From an uncultured Opitutaceae bacterium (GTDB taxonomy: Bacteria > Verrucomicrobiota > Verrucomicrobiia > Opitutales > Opitutaceae): DNA of 64,000 nucleotides. The notes under the pieces are model-generated. The model ran no database searches and was not told where the DNA came from. It saw nothing but the letters and a program-made list of their open reading frames with translations. A program made the position numbers and the translations under genes. Location of the stretch: assembly GCA_937902925.1 (NCBI GenBank), contig CALFNN010000069.1, forward strand, positions 1 through 64,000, given 5' to 3'. Shown one piece after another: positions 26,405 through 34,396 of the stretch; positions within the stretch are counted from its first letter, which is position 1; each line of letters begins with the position of its first letter.

Positions 26405-27643
26405 TCAACTGGCGGCGCCGGCCGGCAGCGCCGGCTCGCGGTCCGTGCGCGACAAGCGCACATAGAGCAGCAGTGCGCCCAGCCCCAGGGCCAGCGCGAC
26501 GACCTGGGTGATTGCGAGCGAAAGCGTGGTGCTCCACACGAGGGGCGCGAGCATGGCGTTGAGCGCTGCGCCGGTGGTCTGGGCGAAACTCTGGCACGAC
26601 GCGGCCAGTCCGCGCTGGTGGGGAAACAAGTCCAACGCCAGCAATGTCAGCGTCGGGGCCGCAAGCGACAGCCCGACCACGTAGAAGAAAAGCGGCGCCA
26701 CCGTCCACGGCAGGGTTGGCGGCAGGAAAAGGGTCAGCAGGAAATTGACGGCCATCGCGGCGCCCATCAGGCCGTAGCCGTAGGCGAGGGTGCGGAGCGG
26801 CGCCATGCGACCGGCAAATTTTCCCGAGAGCCACGAGCCGGCGGCAATGCCGGCGGTCGCCGGCCCGAAGAGCCACAGAAACCCGGTGGCGGGCACGCCG
26901 AGGTGCTGGATCAGGAACACCGGGGCCGAGGCCACATAGATGAAAAAACCGGAGAAGTTGAGCGTGAGCGCGAGGCACAGGGCGATGAACCGGTGCGACG
27001 TGAGCACGCTCCAATAAGACCGGGCGAGATAAACGGGGTGCAGCGACCGGCGCCGTTCGGGCGGGAGCGTTTCCGGAAGCACGAAGCGGCACAGCAGCCA
27101 CGCGAGACAGGCGAAGGAGACAAGGAAGACGAACACGGCGCGCCAGCCGAACCACGCCTGCAGCCAGCCGCCGATGACCGGCGCAATCGCCGGCGCGAGC
27201 GCGAACGTGAGCGAGACCTGCGACATCACCCGCTGGGCCTCGGCGCCATGAAACAAATCGCGCACGATCGCCCGCCCGACGACCATCCCGGCTCCGGCCG
27301 TCATGCCCTGGAGCGCGCGGAATATCAGGAGTTGATGGATGCTGTGCGCGCAGGCGCAGGCGGTGGAGGCGACGATAAAGAGCGCCGTGCCCCAGAGAAT
27401 CACGCGCCGGCGACCGAGCGCGTCGGAAATCGCCCCATGCCAGAGCGTCATCAGCGCAAACGGCACCATGTAGGCGGTGAGCGTTTGCTGCACCTCGAGC
27501 ATTGGAGCGTGCAGCTTGACGCCGATGTCCGGCATCGACGGCAGGTAGGCGTCGACCGAAAACGGTCCCACGGCCGTGAGCGCCGCGAGCAACGCCGCGA
27601 GGCCGCGGTGGTGTTCGCTCGAATTGGAGGCCGGGGCCGTCAT
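26405..27643 (-). CDS. Bcr/CflA-type MFS drug exporter
   Basis: 412 residues and 12 predicted membrane helices. It is an inner-membrane proton antiporter of the multidrug resistance (DHA1, Bcr/CflA) type. Typical marks are the first helix with VDAYLPSMPDI, motif A in the helix 2-3 loop (GAISDALGRRRVILWG), and motif C-like glycine/proline pattern in helix 5 (ALAPAIAPVIGGWLQ). The C-terminal half is normal. It is convergent with the CE15 gene (13 bases) and probably monocistronic. Substrates could be drugs, aromatic acids or sugars and cannot be told from sequence. Confidence 0.9.
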   Translation of the reverse strand: MTAPASNSSEHHRGLAALLAALTAVGPFSVDAYLPSMPDIGVKLHAPMLEVQQTLTAYMVPFALMTLWHGAISDALGRRRVILWGTALFIVASTACACAHSIHQLLIFRALQGMTAGAGMVVGRAIVRDLFHGAEAQRVMSQVSLTFALAPAIAPVIGGWLQAWFGWRAVFVFLVSFACLAWLLCRFVLPETLPPERRRSLHPVYLARSYWSVLTSHRFIALCLALTLNFSGFFIYVASAPVFLIQHLGVPATGFLWLFGPATAGIAAGSWLSGKFAGRMAPLRTLAYGYGLMGAAMAVNFLLTLFLPPTLPWTVAPLFFYVVGLSLAAPTLTLLALDLFPHQRGLAASCQSFAQTTGAALNAMLAPLVWSTTLSLAITQVVALALGLGALLLYVRLSRTDREPALPAGAAS

Positions 27644-27789
27644 CGGAAGAGCCGACGACGCTGGCGGCGCTCGTCACGGGCGCAACGCATTAACGCCGCG
27701 CGGCCCGCGGCGACCGGGCGCAGTTGAACACGAATTCCCGCGATGACTGCCGGGGTGCGCCGCTCGTCGCCGGCGCGGGGCCCGATCGA

Positions 27790-28791
27790 TCAGGGCTGGG
27801 CGGCGGCGGCAAGCGTGGTCACGACGCCGGCGCGCGTGACTTCACGGATGGCGCCGTTGCCCGAGTCGGCCACGAAGACGTTGTCGTCGGCATCGACCGC
27901 GATCCCACGCGGCTCGCTGAATCGCGCCGCAGCGCCGGTGCCATCGACCTTGCCCGCTTCACCCGGCTTCCCGGCAAGGGTGGACACGACGCCGTCGGGC
28001 GTGATTTTCCGAATCGTGTTATTGTCCGTGTCGGCGACGAAGACATTGCCGGCCGCGTCGACCGTGAGGGCGCGGGGGGCGCCGAAGCGGGCCGCGGCGC
28101 CGGTGCCGTCGGCGCTGCCGGCGGCCTGTCCCATCGAGCCGGCGAGTGTGGAGACGACGCCGTCCGGCGTGATTTTGCGAATGTTGGAGTTTCCCTCGTC
28201 CGCGACGTAGACATTGCCCCTGGGATCGACCGCGATGCCGCGGGGCGTGGCGAAGCGCGCCTCGCCGCCCTTGCCGTCCGCCGTTCCGGCCACGCCGCCC
28301 CTGCCTGCGAAGGTGGACACCGTGCCGTCGGGAGCGATTTTGCGCACGGAACTGTTGCCGTTGTCCGCGACAAACACATTGCCCGCGGCGTCGACGGCGA
28401 CGGCCGTCGGCGTGTGAAAATTGGTCTCGCCGGCCGCGGCCGCCGGCTTGCCGAGTGCCATCGCGGCGCCACCGGCGGGAACCTTGTAGACGGCGTTGCC
28501 GTCGGCGTCGGCCACAAAAACCGACCCGGCGCGGTCCACCGCGAGGCAGATGGGATCGCTCAGGCTGGGTCCGCCGCCACCGATCACCGTGACCTCCCCG
28601 GCGGGGGTGATCTTGTGCACCGTGGCGGTGTCGACGTCGCCCACGTAGAGATTGCCGGCCTGGTCCACCGCGACGGCGCGCGGGTTGCTCAGCGGGACCG
28701 TTGTAAATTTCCGTTCCGGTGCGGCCGCGATCACCACGGCAAGGCTGGCACACGACAATCCAATCAGGGCACGCAGGGCGGACGATTTCAT
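27790..28791 (-). CDS. Secreted NHL-repeat beta-propeller protein
   Basis: 333 residues. A signal peptide (MKSSALRALIGLSCASLA) is followed by about six NHL repeats. Each has the form 'P.gIAVDaaGNVfVAD.gN..IrKItpdGvVsTlAG', separated by Gly/Ala-rich loops of the type DGTGAAARF. These domains form six-bladed propellers used for binding of proteins or polysaccharides. No catalytic site is evident. The start at 28791 begins the signal peptide; the frame extends 16 codons upstream. It is divergent from the GH28 gene, with 315 bases between. Confidence 0.85.
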   Translation of the reverse strand: MKSSALRALIGLSCASLAVVIAAAPERKFTTVPLSNPRAVAVDQAGNLYVGDVDTATVHKITPAGEVTVIGGGGPSLSDPICLAVDRAGSVFVADADGNAVYKVPAGGAAMALGKPAAAAGETNFHTPTAVAVDAAGNVFVADNGNSSVRKIAPDGTVSTFAGRGGVAGTADGKGGEARFATPRGIAVDPRGNVYVADEGNSNIRKITPDGVVSTLAGSMGQAAGSADGTGAAARFGAPRALTVDAAGNVFVADTDNNTIRKITPDGVVSTLAGKPGEAGKVDGTGAAARFSEPRGIAVDADDNVFVADSGNGAIREVTRAGVVTTLAAAAQP

Positions 28792-29106
28792 AAAAAGGTG
28801 GGGTGGACCGGCGGTGGAAAAACCTGCGAACGGCCCCAAAATTTGTCGATGAGCATACCTGCCAGACGGTCAGTCGTCGCGATGAGTTTCACGACGAGGT
28901 AAGGTTGTTCCAGCGTTGACGCGACAATCGACCAAGGAGGCCGACATTGCGGCCGGCGCCGGGAATTGTCGATTTTGTTTCCCGGGCGGCAAAGATCGAC
29001 CCGATGATCGGCCTTCGTTGCGATCGAGCGGACGGCGCGCCGCGGTGACTGTCCGAAGCGGCGACCGCTTGAGTTTTCCCGGCCCGTTGCGACGCTTGCC
29101 CTCCCC
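28792..29106. other. Intergenic region between divergent NHL and GH28 genes
   Basis: 315 bases that must contain both promoters. A widely spaced 7-base inverted repeat, CGACAAT (28922-28928) and ATTGTCG (28965-28971), is the only symmetry seen. No coding frame, riboswitch or clear -35/-10 pair was found. Confidence 0.5.
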
Positions 29107-30447
29107 ATGACGACCCCGATAAACCGCCGCGCCTGGCTTGGGCGCTGGCTCCTTGCGCCACTCTTCCTTCCTTTCATGTCCGCTCAGCAAAACTCCGCGA
29201 CCGCGGCGCAGCCCGCCGGTCCCCGGCATTTCGTCATCTCCGACTACGGCGCGGTGGCCGACGGCAGGACGGTGAACACGGCCGCCATCCAGAAAGCGCT
29301 CGATGCCGCGGGTGCCGCGGGCGGCGGGGTGGTCGAGATTCCCGCCGGCACGTTTCTCAGCGGCTCGATTTTTCTCAACAACGGGGTCGAGCTGTATCTC
29401 GACGAGGGCGCGGTGCTGCTGGGCTCGAACCGGATCGAGGACTATCCGAAGCGCGAGACACGGATTGAGGGACATTTCGAGCCGTGGCGGATGGCGCTCG
29501 TCAACGCGCAGCAGATGGACCGCGTGCGAATCGGCGGGAAGGGTCGCCTCGACGGGAACGGCGTGACGTTCTGGCAGGCGTTCTGGAAGCGCCGGCAGGA
29601 AAATCCCCGCTGCACCAACCTCGAGGTCGAGCGCCCCCGGCTGTTGTTCATCGACCGGTGCAAGGACGTGCACGTCGAGGGCATCGCGTTGCAGGATTCG
29701 GGATTCTGGAACCTCCACCTCTATCATTGCAGCGACGTCCTGATCGAGGGCCTGCGCATCACGATCCCGAGCGCCGTGAACGGCCTGCGGGGTCCGAGCA
29801 CCGACGGCATGGACATCGACAGCTCGCAGAAGGTCACCATCCGCAACTGCTATATCTCGACGAACGACGACAACATCGCGCTCAAGGGCAGCAAGGGCCC
29901 GCTCGCGGACAAGGACACGGACAGCCCGGCGGTCGAGGACATCCTCGTCGAGGGCTGCGAGTGCGGCACGGGCAACGGCCTCATCACGTGCGGCAGCGAG
30001 GCGACGACGATCCGCAACGTGACCGTGCGCAATTGCACGATGTCGGGCAGCGCCACGCTGCTCACGCTGAAGCTCCGGCCCGACACGCCGCAGCATTACG
30101 AGCACATCACGATGGACGGCATCAAGCTCGCCGGCACGGGGCGCCTGATCAACTGCGCGCCGTGGACGCAGTTCTTCGACCTGAAGGGCCAGCCGCCGCC
30201 ATCGCGGATGGTCAACGACGTCACGATCCGCAACGTGAGCGGCACCTACGGGGCGTTCGGGCAGTTGCGCGGCAATCCGGGCGACGTGATCCGCGACATC
30301 ACGCTCGAGAACATCGACGTCAAGCTCAACGGCCCCCGCGGCGGCGACCGGCTGAATCTCGGCAAGGTGGACAACCTTGTGGTGAAAAACGTCGTCGTGA
30401 ACGGCCAGCCGTTTCAACCGCCGGCGGCGAACGGCGCGGCCAAGTAG
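29107..30447 (+). CDS. GH28 polygalacturonase-like glycoside hydrolase
   Basis: 446 residues with a Tat-like export signal (NRRAWLGRWLLAPLFLPFMSA). It is a right-handed beta-helix of family GH28, whose members hydrolyse galacturonan or rhamnogalacturonan. The N-terminal pectin-lyase-fold cap (FVISDYGAVADGRTVNTAAIQKAL) is typical. Candidate catalytic acids are Asp233 in STDGMDID (family NTD), and Asp254/Asp255 in NDDN, at the family's 21-residue spacing. The family GHG histidine is not obvious: the nearest motif reads GNGLITCGSE with Asn290. The family RIK motif is replaced by KLRPD. The fold is certain, but the precise substrate is not. It is convergent with the gene ending at 30471. Confidence 0.88.
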   Translation: MTTPINRRAWLGRWLLAPLFLPFMSAQQNSATAAQPAGPRHFVISDYGAVADGRTVNTAAIQKALDAAGAAGGGVVEIPAGTFLSGSIFLNNGVELYLDEGAVLLGSNRIEDYPKRETRIEGHFEPWRMALVNAQQMDRVRIGGKGRLDGNGVTFWQAFWKRRQENPRCTNLEVERPRLLFIDRCKDVHVEGIALQDSGFWNLHLYHCSDVLIEGLRITIPSAVNGLRGPSTDGMDIDSSQKVTIRNCYISTNDDNIALKGSKGPLADKDTDSPAVEDILVEGCECGTGNGLITCGSEATTIRNVTVRNCTMSGSATLLTLKLRPDTPQHYEHITMDGIKLAGTGRLINCAPWTQFFDLKGQPPPSRMVNDVTIRNVSGTYGAFGQLRGNPGDVIRDITLENIDVKLNGPRGGDRLNLGKVDNLVVKNVVVNGQPFQPPAANGAAK

Positions 30448-30470
30448 ACTTGGGGTCGGGACGCGACCGG

Positions 30471-31445
30471 CTAGTCCGACTTCGCGATCGATTTTGGTGG
30501 ACCGATGGGCAACTGAAGCGCGCTCGCACCCGTGGCGAGGTTCGGCAGCACCAGCAACGGCGCCTGGGTGCCGTCTTCACGGGCGAAGTCGGGCGGGACC
30601 TCGCCGAACTGGAAGAACAGCGTGCCGGGGGTTTTCGGCGCGGTGAGATTGAAGGTGAATTCGATGTCGTTGCCGTTCGTGGTCACGTCGACGGTGGACG
30701 TCTGCGTGCCGGCATGGTTGGCCGCCAGCGGGGAGTTTTCGCTGAGCCAGACGCGCATCCGGTTCTTCGTGCCGAGGCACTGCGCCGCGTCGGTAATGGT
30801 GCCCGCGAGCGTGAACCTTTCGCCGGCGGCCACCGCGGACGGATTGGCGGGCGACAGCTTCAGCACGGGCGATTTCAGCCTGAGGGCAACGGGCGCCATC
30901 TGGCTGGCGGCGACCTTGACGCGGTCCGCGTGGCCGCCCGCGAGCACGGCGGGAAGTCTGCCGTCGTCGCCCATCGCGATGGCTCGCACGCGATAGTTTT
31001 CCCCCGCGGCCCGCGCGACATGCACCGTGACGCTGGAGGCGCCGCCGGTTTCGACCGCTTGGCGGACCGGCGGGATCGCGACGGGCGCTCCAAATCCGCC
31101 GCGGCCCCCGCGACCGGCGCGACCGGCACCGCCACGACGGCGGCGGGGCGCGCCAGCGGCATCGGCGGCGGCTGGCTGGGCCTTGGCCGCCGGATCCACG
31201 GCCGGGTCCGCGGGCGCCGCCTGGGCCCGAATTTGTTCGATCGTCTTTGGCAGCGGAGGGGTCGCAGGGGCGGCGGCTGGATCCTGATAGTCCGACGGCG
31301 GCGGTGGGGTTGCGGTGTCGACCACAACGACGACCTCCGAGGCGCCGGGGGGAATGTCGTTCACGACAACATCGATTCCGCCGGACTCGGCGGTGAAGGC
31401 GGTGGCACTAAAAAGCAGGGCGGTGAGAATAACGAAAATCTTCAT
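30471..31445 (-). CDS. Secreted protein of unknown function with Arg/Gly-rich linker
   Basis: 324 residues with a signal peptide (MKIFVILTALLFSATAFTA). An N-terminal beta segment (IDVVVNDIPPGASEVVVVVD) is followed by a Pro/Ala-rich region and then an RGG-type tract near residues 95-120 (APRRRRGGAGRAGRGGRGG). Two beta-sandwich-like segments follow (VTVHVARAAGENYRVRAIAM; LAGTITDAAQCLGTKNRMRVW to IEFTFNLTAPKTPGTLFFQ). No enzyme motif is seen. It looks like an extracellular or periplasmic binding/structural protein. The start at 31445 begins the signal peptide. It is the likely partner, on the same strand, of the sensor gene 112 bases upstream. Confidence 0.7.
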   Translation of the reverse strand: MKIFVILTALLFSATAFTAESGGIDVVVNDIPPGASEVVVVVDTATPPPPSDYQDPAAAPATPPLPKTIEQIRAQAAPADPAVDPAAKAQPAAADAAGAPRRRRGGAGRAGRGGRGGFGAPVAIPPVRQAVETGGASSVTVHVARAAGENYRVRAIAMGDDGRLPAVLAGGHADRVKVAASQMAPVALRLKSPVLKLSPANPSAVAAGERFTLAGTITDAAQCLGTKNRMRVWLSENSPLAANHAGTQTSTVDVTTNGNDIEFTFNLTAPKTPGTLFFQFGEVPPDFAREDGTQAPLLVLPNLATGASALQLPIGPPKSIAKSD

Positions 31446-31557
31446 GGCCGGCGGGATGACTTTTTCGGGGCGCAGTGGCACACAGGGCGGCCGGAAGACA
31501 ATTCGGCGGGCCGGATGACTGCAAGATTCCAAACGCGCCGGCGCGGCGTCCGGGGCG

Positions 31558-32775
31558 CTACGGCTCCTTTGCCCGGCCGGGAGGCGGGGGAGCGCTCTTC
31601 GGCCGCTCTTGCGACTGGCGGAGTTGGTCCACCATGGCGCCGAGCGCCGCGCACATGCGCTGAAATTCGTCGCGGCCGTGCGACAACGGCAGCAGAGCAA
31701 GGACATCCCCCGAACCGACGCGGCCGGCCGCGTTGGCCACGGCGTTCGCGCGTCGCGCGAAATACGAGGCGAAAATCCAGATCAGGAGAATGGCCGCGGC
31801 GGAAAGCGCGAGGCCGAGTTGCATGAGCCGGTGCTGCAGCGCTTGCACCGAAGCGAATGCTTCCGCCGCGGGCTGGCGCACGGTCACGAGCCAGCCCAGG
31901 CCACGAAACGTGCGATACCCTCGACTGCGGGCGTAGCCGGTCAGATAAATCGTGTCGCCCGCGGCGTCTTCCGTCAGCGAGCCGCGGTAGCCCCGCAATT
32001 CGCCGGCGGGTGGGGCGGGAGGCGGTTGCGTCCAGCCCGTGGCCCCGGAATCCAGCAGGATGTCGCCGTTGGCGGCGTAAATCGTGACCCCGAGGTGTTC
32101 CCGGCGCGCCGCGTCCGAGATCACGGAACTCTGCGTGTCGCGCGCCCAGGTCCAGCGCACCTGCGCGCCAAGGACCCCGAGGAATTTGCCCCCGGCATCC
32201 GTCACGGGCACGGCGAGATCGAGGAAATGCGGGTCGGTGTCGTCGCTCCCGAACGAGACCTCGCGGGCGAGCGCGGGAAACTCGCGCGGATTGCCCGTGT
32301 AGGGCTGGCCGTGGGCGTTGCGGAACCACGGACCGTCGCCCGCCTCGGCGCCTTCGAACAAACGCGGCGCCGCGCCCACGACTTTGCCACTGGCGTCGGC
32401 GAAACCGACCCACACCCAGTCGGGCGAAGTGTTGAGAAGCGCATCGAGCGCGGGGCGAAGTTGATCCGCCGGGGTGCCGGCGTTGCGGAAGGGGGCGAGA
32501 CTCGCGGTGAACTGAAGGGCCCGCTGGCGCTCGTAGAGACTGCGGTCGAGTTTGTCGGCGACCTGATAGGCCAGGTTCTCGAACGACGGCCCGAGCGTGT
32601 GCTCGAGTTGCGCGCGGACGAGACGGCCGGCCGACCAGTAGAGCAGCAGGCTGAACGCGAGGGCACCGCCGCCGAAGATCAGGATGGCGCTGGCACGCAG
32701 GCTGTGGCGCGGATCGAGCGGCCACCACCATTTCTCCGGCTCGGGGCCGGGCGGGGCGGATGGGTCGGGCTCCAT
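31558..32775 (-). CDS. Orphan membrane sensor: double-Cache domain plus HAMP, no output domain
   Basis: 405 residues. A short proline-rich cytoplasmic start leads into a membrane helix (about 27-50), a periplasmic dCache_1-like sensor domain (about 55-315, with LGVLGAQVRWTW, LGVTIYAANGDILLD and GLGWLVTVRQP), a second helix (about 330-352), and a HAMP-like segment (ARRANAVANAAGRVGSGD to MVDQLRQSQ). The chain then stops after a Pro-rich tail. A kinase, GGDEF or methyl-accepting domain would be expected. The 112 bases to the next gene leave no room for one. It is divergent from the PL10 pair and may sense pectin products (inference). Confidence 0.8.
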   Translation of the reverse strand: MEPDPSAPPGPEPEKWWWPLDPRHSLRASAILIFGGGALAFSLLLYWSAGRLVRAQLEHTLGPSFENLAYQVADKLDRSLYERQRALQFTASLAPFRNAGTPADQLRPALDALLNTSPDWVWVGFADASGKVVGAAPRLFEGAEAGDGPWFRNAHGQPYTGNPREFPALAREVSFGSDDTDPHFLDLAVPVTDAGGKFLGVLGAQVRWTWARDTQSSVISDAARREHLGVTIYAANGDILLDSGATGWTQPPPAPPAGELRGYRGSLTEDAAGDTIYLTGYARSRGYRTFRGLGWLVTVRQPAAEAFASVQALQHRLMQLGLALSAAAILLIWIFASYFARRANAVANAAGRVGSGDVLALLPLSHGRDEFQRMCAALGAMVDQLRQSQERPKSAPPPPGRAKEP

Positions 32776-32901
32776 GGCACGGCAGGACGCGCTGGCGCGG
32801 GCATCGATGCGCGAAGACTCCCGCCCCGCCGGGCCGGCCGCTCTCGTCGGGGGAGGTGGAGCGAGTGCCGGAAACTTTTTTCGTGACAGCCCGGATAATT
32901 G

Positions 32902-32913
32902 TGACACGTGTCA
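32902..32913. promoter_or_regulatory. Perfect 12-base palindrome TGACACGTGTCA, likely operator
   Basis: It lies between the divergent Cache sensor (start 32775) and the first PL10 gene (start 33059), in an AT-richer patch (ATAATTG before, AATCC after). A TGACAG half-site precedes it at 32884. Symmetry with a central CG fits a LacI-family operator. A related imperfect copy is at 19191-19202. No LacI regulator gene is in the window. Confidence 0.42.
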
Positions 32914-33058
32914 ATCCACGCCGATGGCCGCGCAGCGCGGCGGGACCGCCACGGGCGCCGCCTTATTTCGCTGTCGGCTGGCAGCGCGCCTCCCATATCA
33001 TCGTTTGTCGGAATATCCTGTCATCGCTCGTCCCGACCCCATCGGTCCCGCTCTTCCC

Positions 33059-34348
33059 ATGAATCGTCCAAGATTGTCCCCCGTCCGATCCGGCTGCGCC
33101 CGGATCGGCGCCGTGATTCTCCTGACGGCGTTGGTCGCAGCCCCGGTGCGCGCCGCCATGGCGCCGAAGTCGTGGCCCCCGGACCAGTTCGCACCGCTCA
33201 CACCAGAGCGCATCGCCGCGCTGCCGGCGGCCGAACAACCGGCGTGGAAGGACTACTGGGCGGCGGCGCAGGCGCTGACGCGCCAGCTGCCGGAGGCGCC
33301 GCGCGCGACGGAGTTTTCCCCGCTCAAGCCGCTCGAGGGTCCGCCGAAAGGCGGGCAGCACACCTTCGGGCTGCGGCTCGACGCCCCGGCGGCGTGGTAT
33401 GCGAGCGAGCAGGCGCGGACGACCGCGGATCGTGTCGTGGTGTGGCAGTCCCACGCCGGTGCCTGGAAGAAAGGCATCGACTACAATTTGCCGCCGCCGG
33501 CCGGAAAGGCGTTGGAGGCGAATCTCTGGAGCAACGGCACGTTCGACAACGACGCCACGCTTTTCGAACTGCGGTTCCTCGCGCTCGCGAGCCATGCCGG
33601 TGGCGGCGTGCGCGCGGCGGCATGGCGCGAGGCGTTCATGCGGGGGCTGCACTACGTCTTCATCGCCCAGTATCCGAACGGCGGGTGGCCGCAGATCTAC
33701 CCGCTTGTCGGCGGCTATCACGATGGCGTGACTTTCAACGACGATGCGATGGCGCATGCGCTCGCGTTGCTGCGCGATGTCGCGGCGGGGCGCGGCGAAT
33801 TTGCCTTTGTGCCGGCGGCCCAGCGGCAGGAGGCGCAGCGCCGCCTCGATCGCGGGATCCGATGCGTGCTCGCGACCCAGCTCCACGGCGCCGACGGACG
33901 GCCCTCGGTCTGGTGCCAGCAATACGACATGCTTACGCTCCGGCCGAGCGCCGCGCGGAATTTCGAGCCGATCGCCGACTGTTCGCAGGAAAGCGCCACG
34001 CTCGCCGAGTTGCTCATGAGCCTGCCGCACCCGTCGCCGGAGATCGTCGCGGCGGTCGATGGCGCGATGGCGTGGTTTGAACGCACGGCGTTGCACGACG
34101 TGAAATGGGTCCGGGAGCCCGCGAAAAGCCGCGGCGAAATCCTGCCGGCGCCGGGTGCGCCGCTCCTGTGGTCGCGTTACTACGATCCAGGCACGACGAC
34201 GCCGATCTTCGGCGACCGCGATCGCACGGTGCACTACGATGTCGCCGAGCTCTCGGCGGAGCGCCGTGCGGGCTACGCGTGGTATGGCACCTGGCCGGCG
34301 AGAGCGCGCGAAACCTACCAGGCTTGGCGGAAAAAGCCCGGCGGCTGA
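33059..34348 (+). CDS. Pectate lyase (PL10 family), copy 1
   Basis: 429 residues with a signal peptide (cleavage near VRA-AMA). It is a PL10 polygalacturonate lyase that cleaves homogalacturonan by beta-elimination outside the cytoplasm. Characteristic segments are the alpha-toroid elements NGTFDNDATLFELRFLA, IAQYPNGGWPQIYPL and the downstream AARNFEPIADCSQESA. The family end block is PLLWSRYYDPGTTTPIFGDRD followed by GYAWYGTWP. The start at 33059 opens the signal peptide. It is followed after 48 bases by a paralogue, so both are probably co-transcribed from a promoter near the palindrome at 32902. Confidence 0.92.
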   Translation: MNRPRLSPVRSGCARIGAVILLTALVAAPVRAAMAPKSWPPDQFAPLTPERIAALPAAEQPAWKDYWAAAQALTRQLPEAPRATEFSPLKPLEGPPKGGQHTFGLRLDAPAAWYASEQARTTADRVVVWQSHAGAWKKGIDYNLPPPAGKALEANLWSNGTFDNDATLFELRFLALASHAGGGVRAAAWREAFMRGLHYVFIAQYPNGGWPQIYPLVGGYHDGVTFNDDAMAHALALLRDVAAGRGEFAFVPAAQRQEAQRRLDRGIRCVLATQLHGADGRPSVWCQQYDMLTLRPSAARNFEPIADCSQESATLAELLMSLPHPSPEIVAAVDGAMAWFERTALHDVKWVREPAKSRGEILPAPGAPLLWSRYYDPGTTTPIFGDRDRTVHYDVAELSAERRAGYAWYGTWPARARETYQAWRKKPGG

Positions 34349-34396
34349 CGGCTCCGTTCCCCGCGACCTTCCGCAGCTTCCCCGAGAATCTCATCC

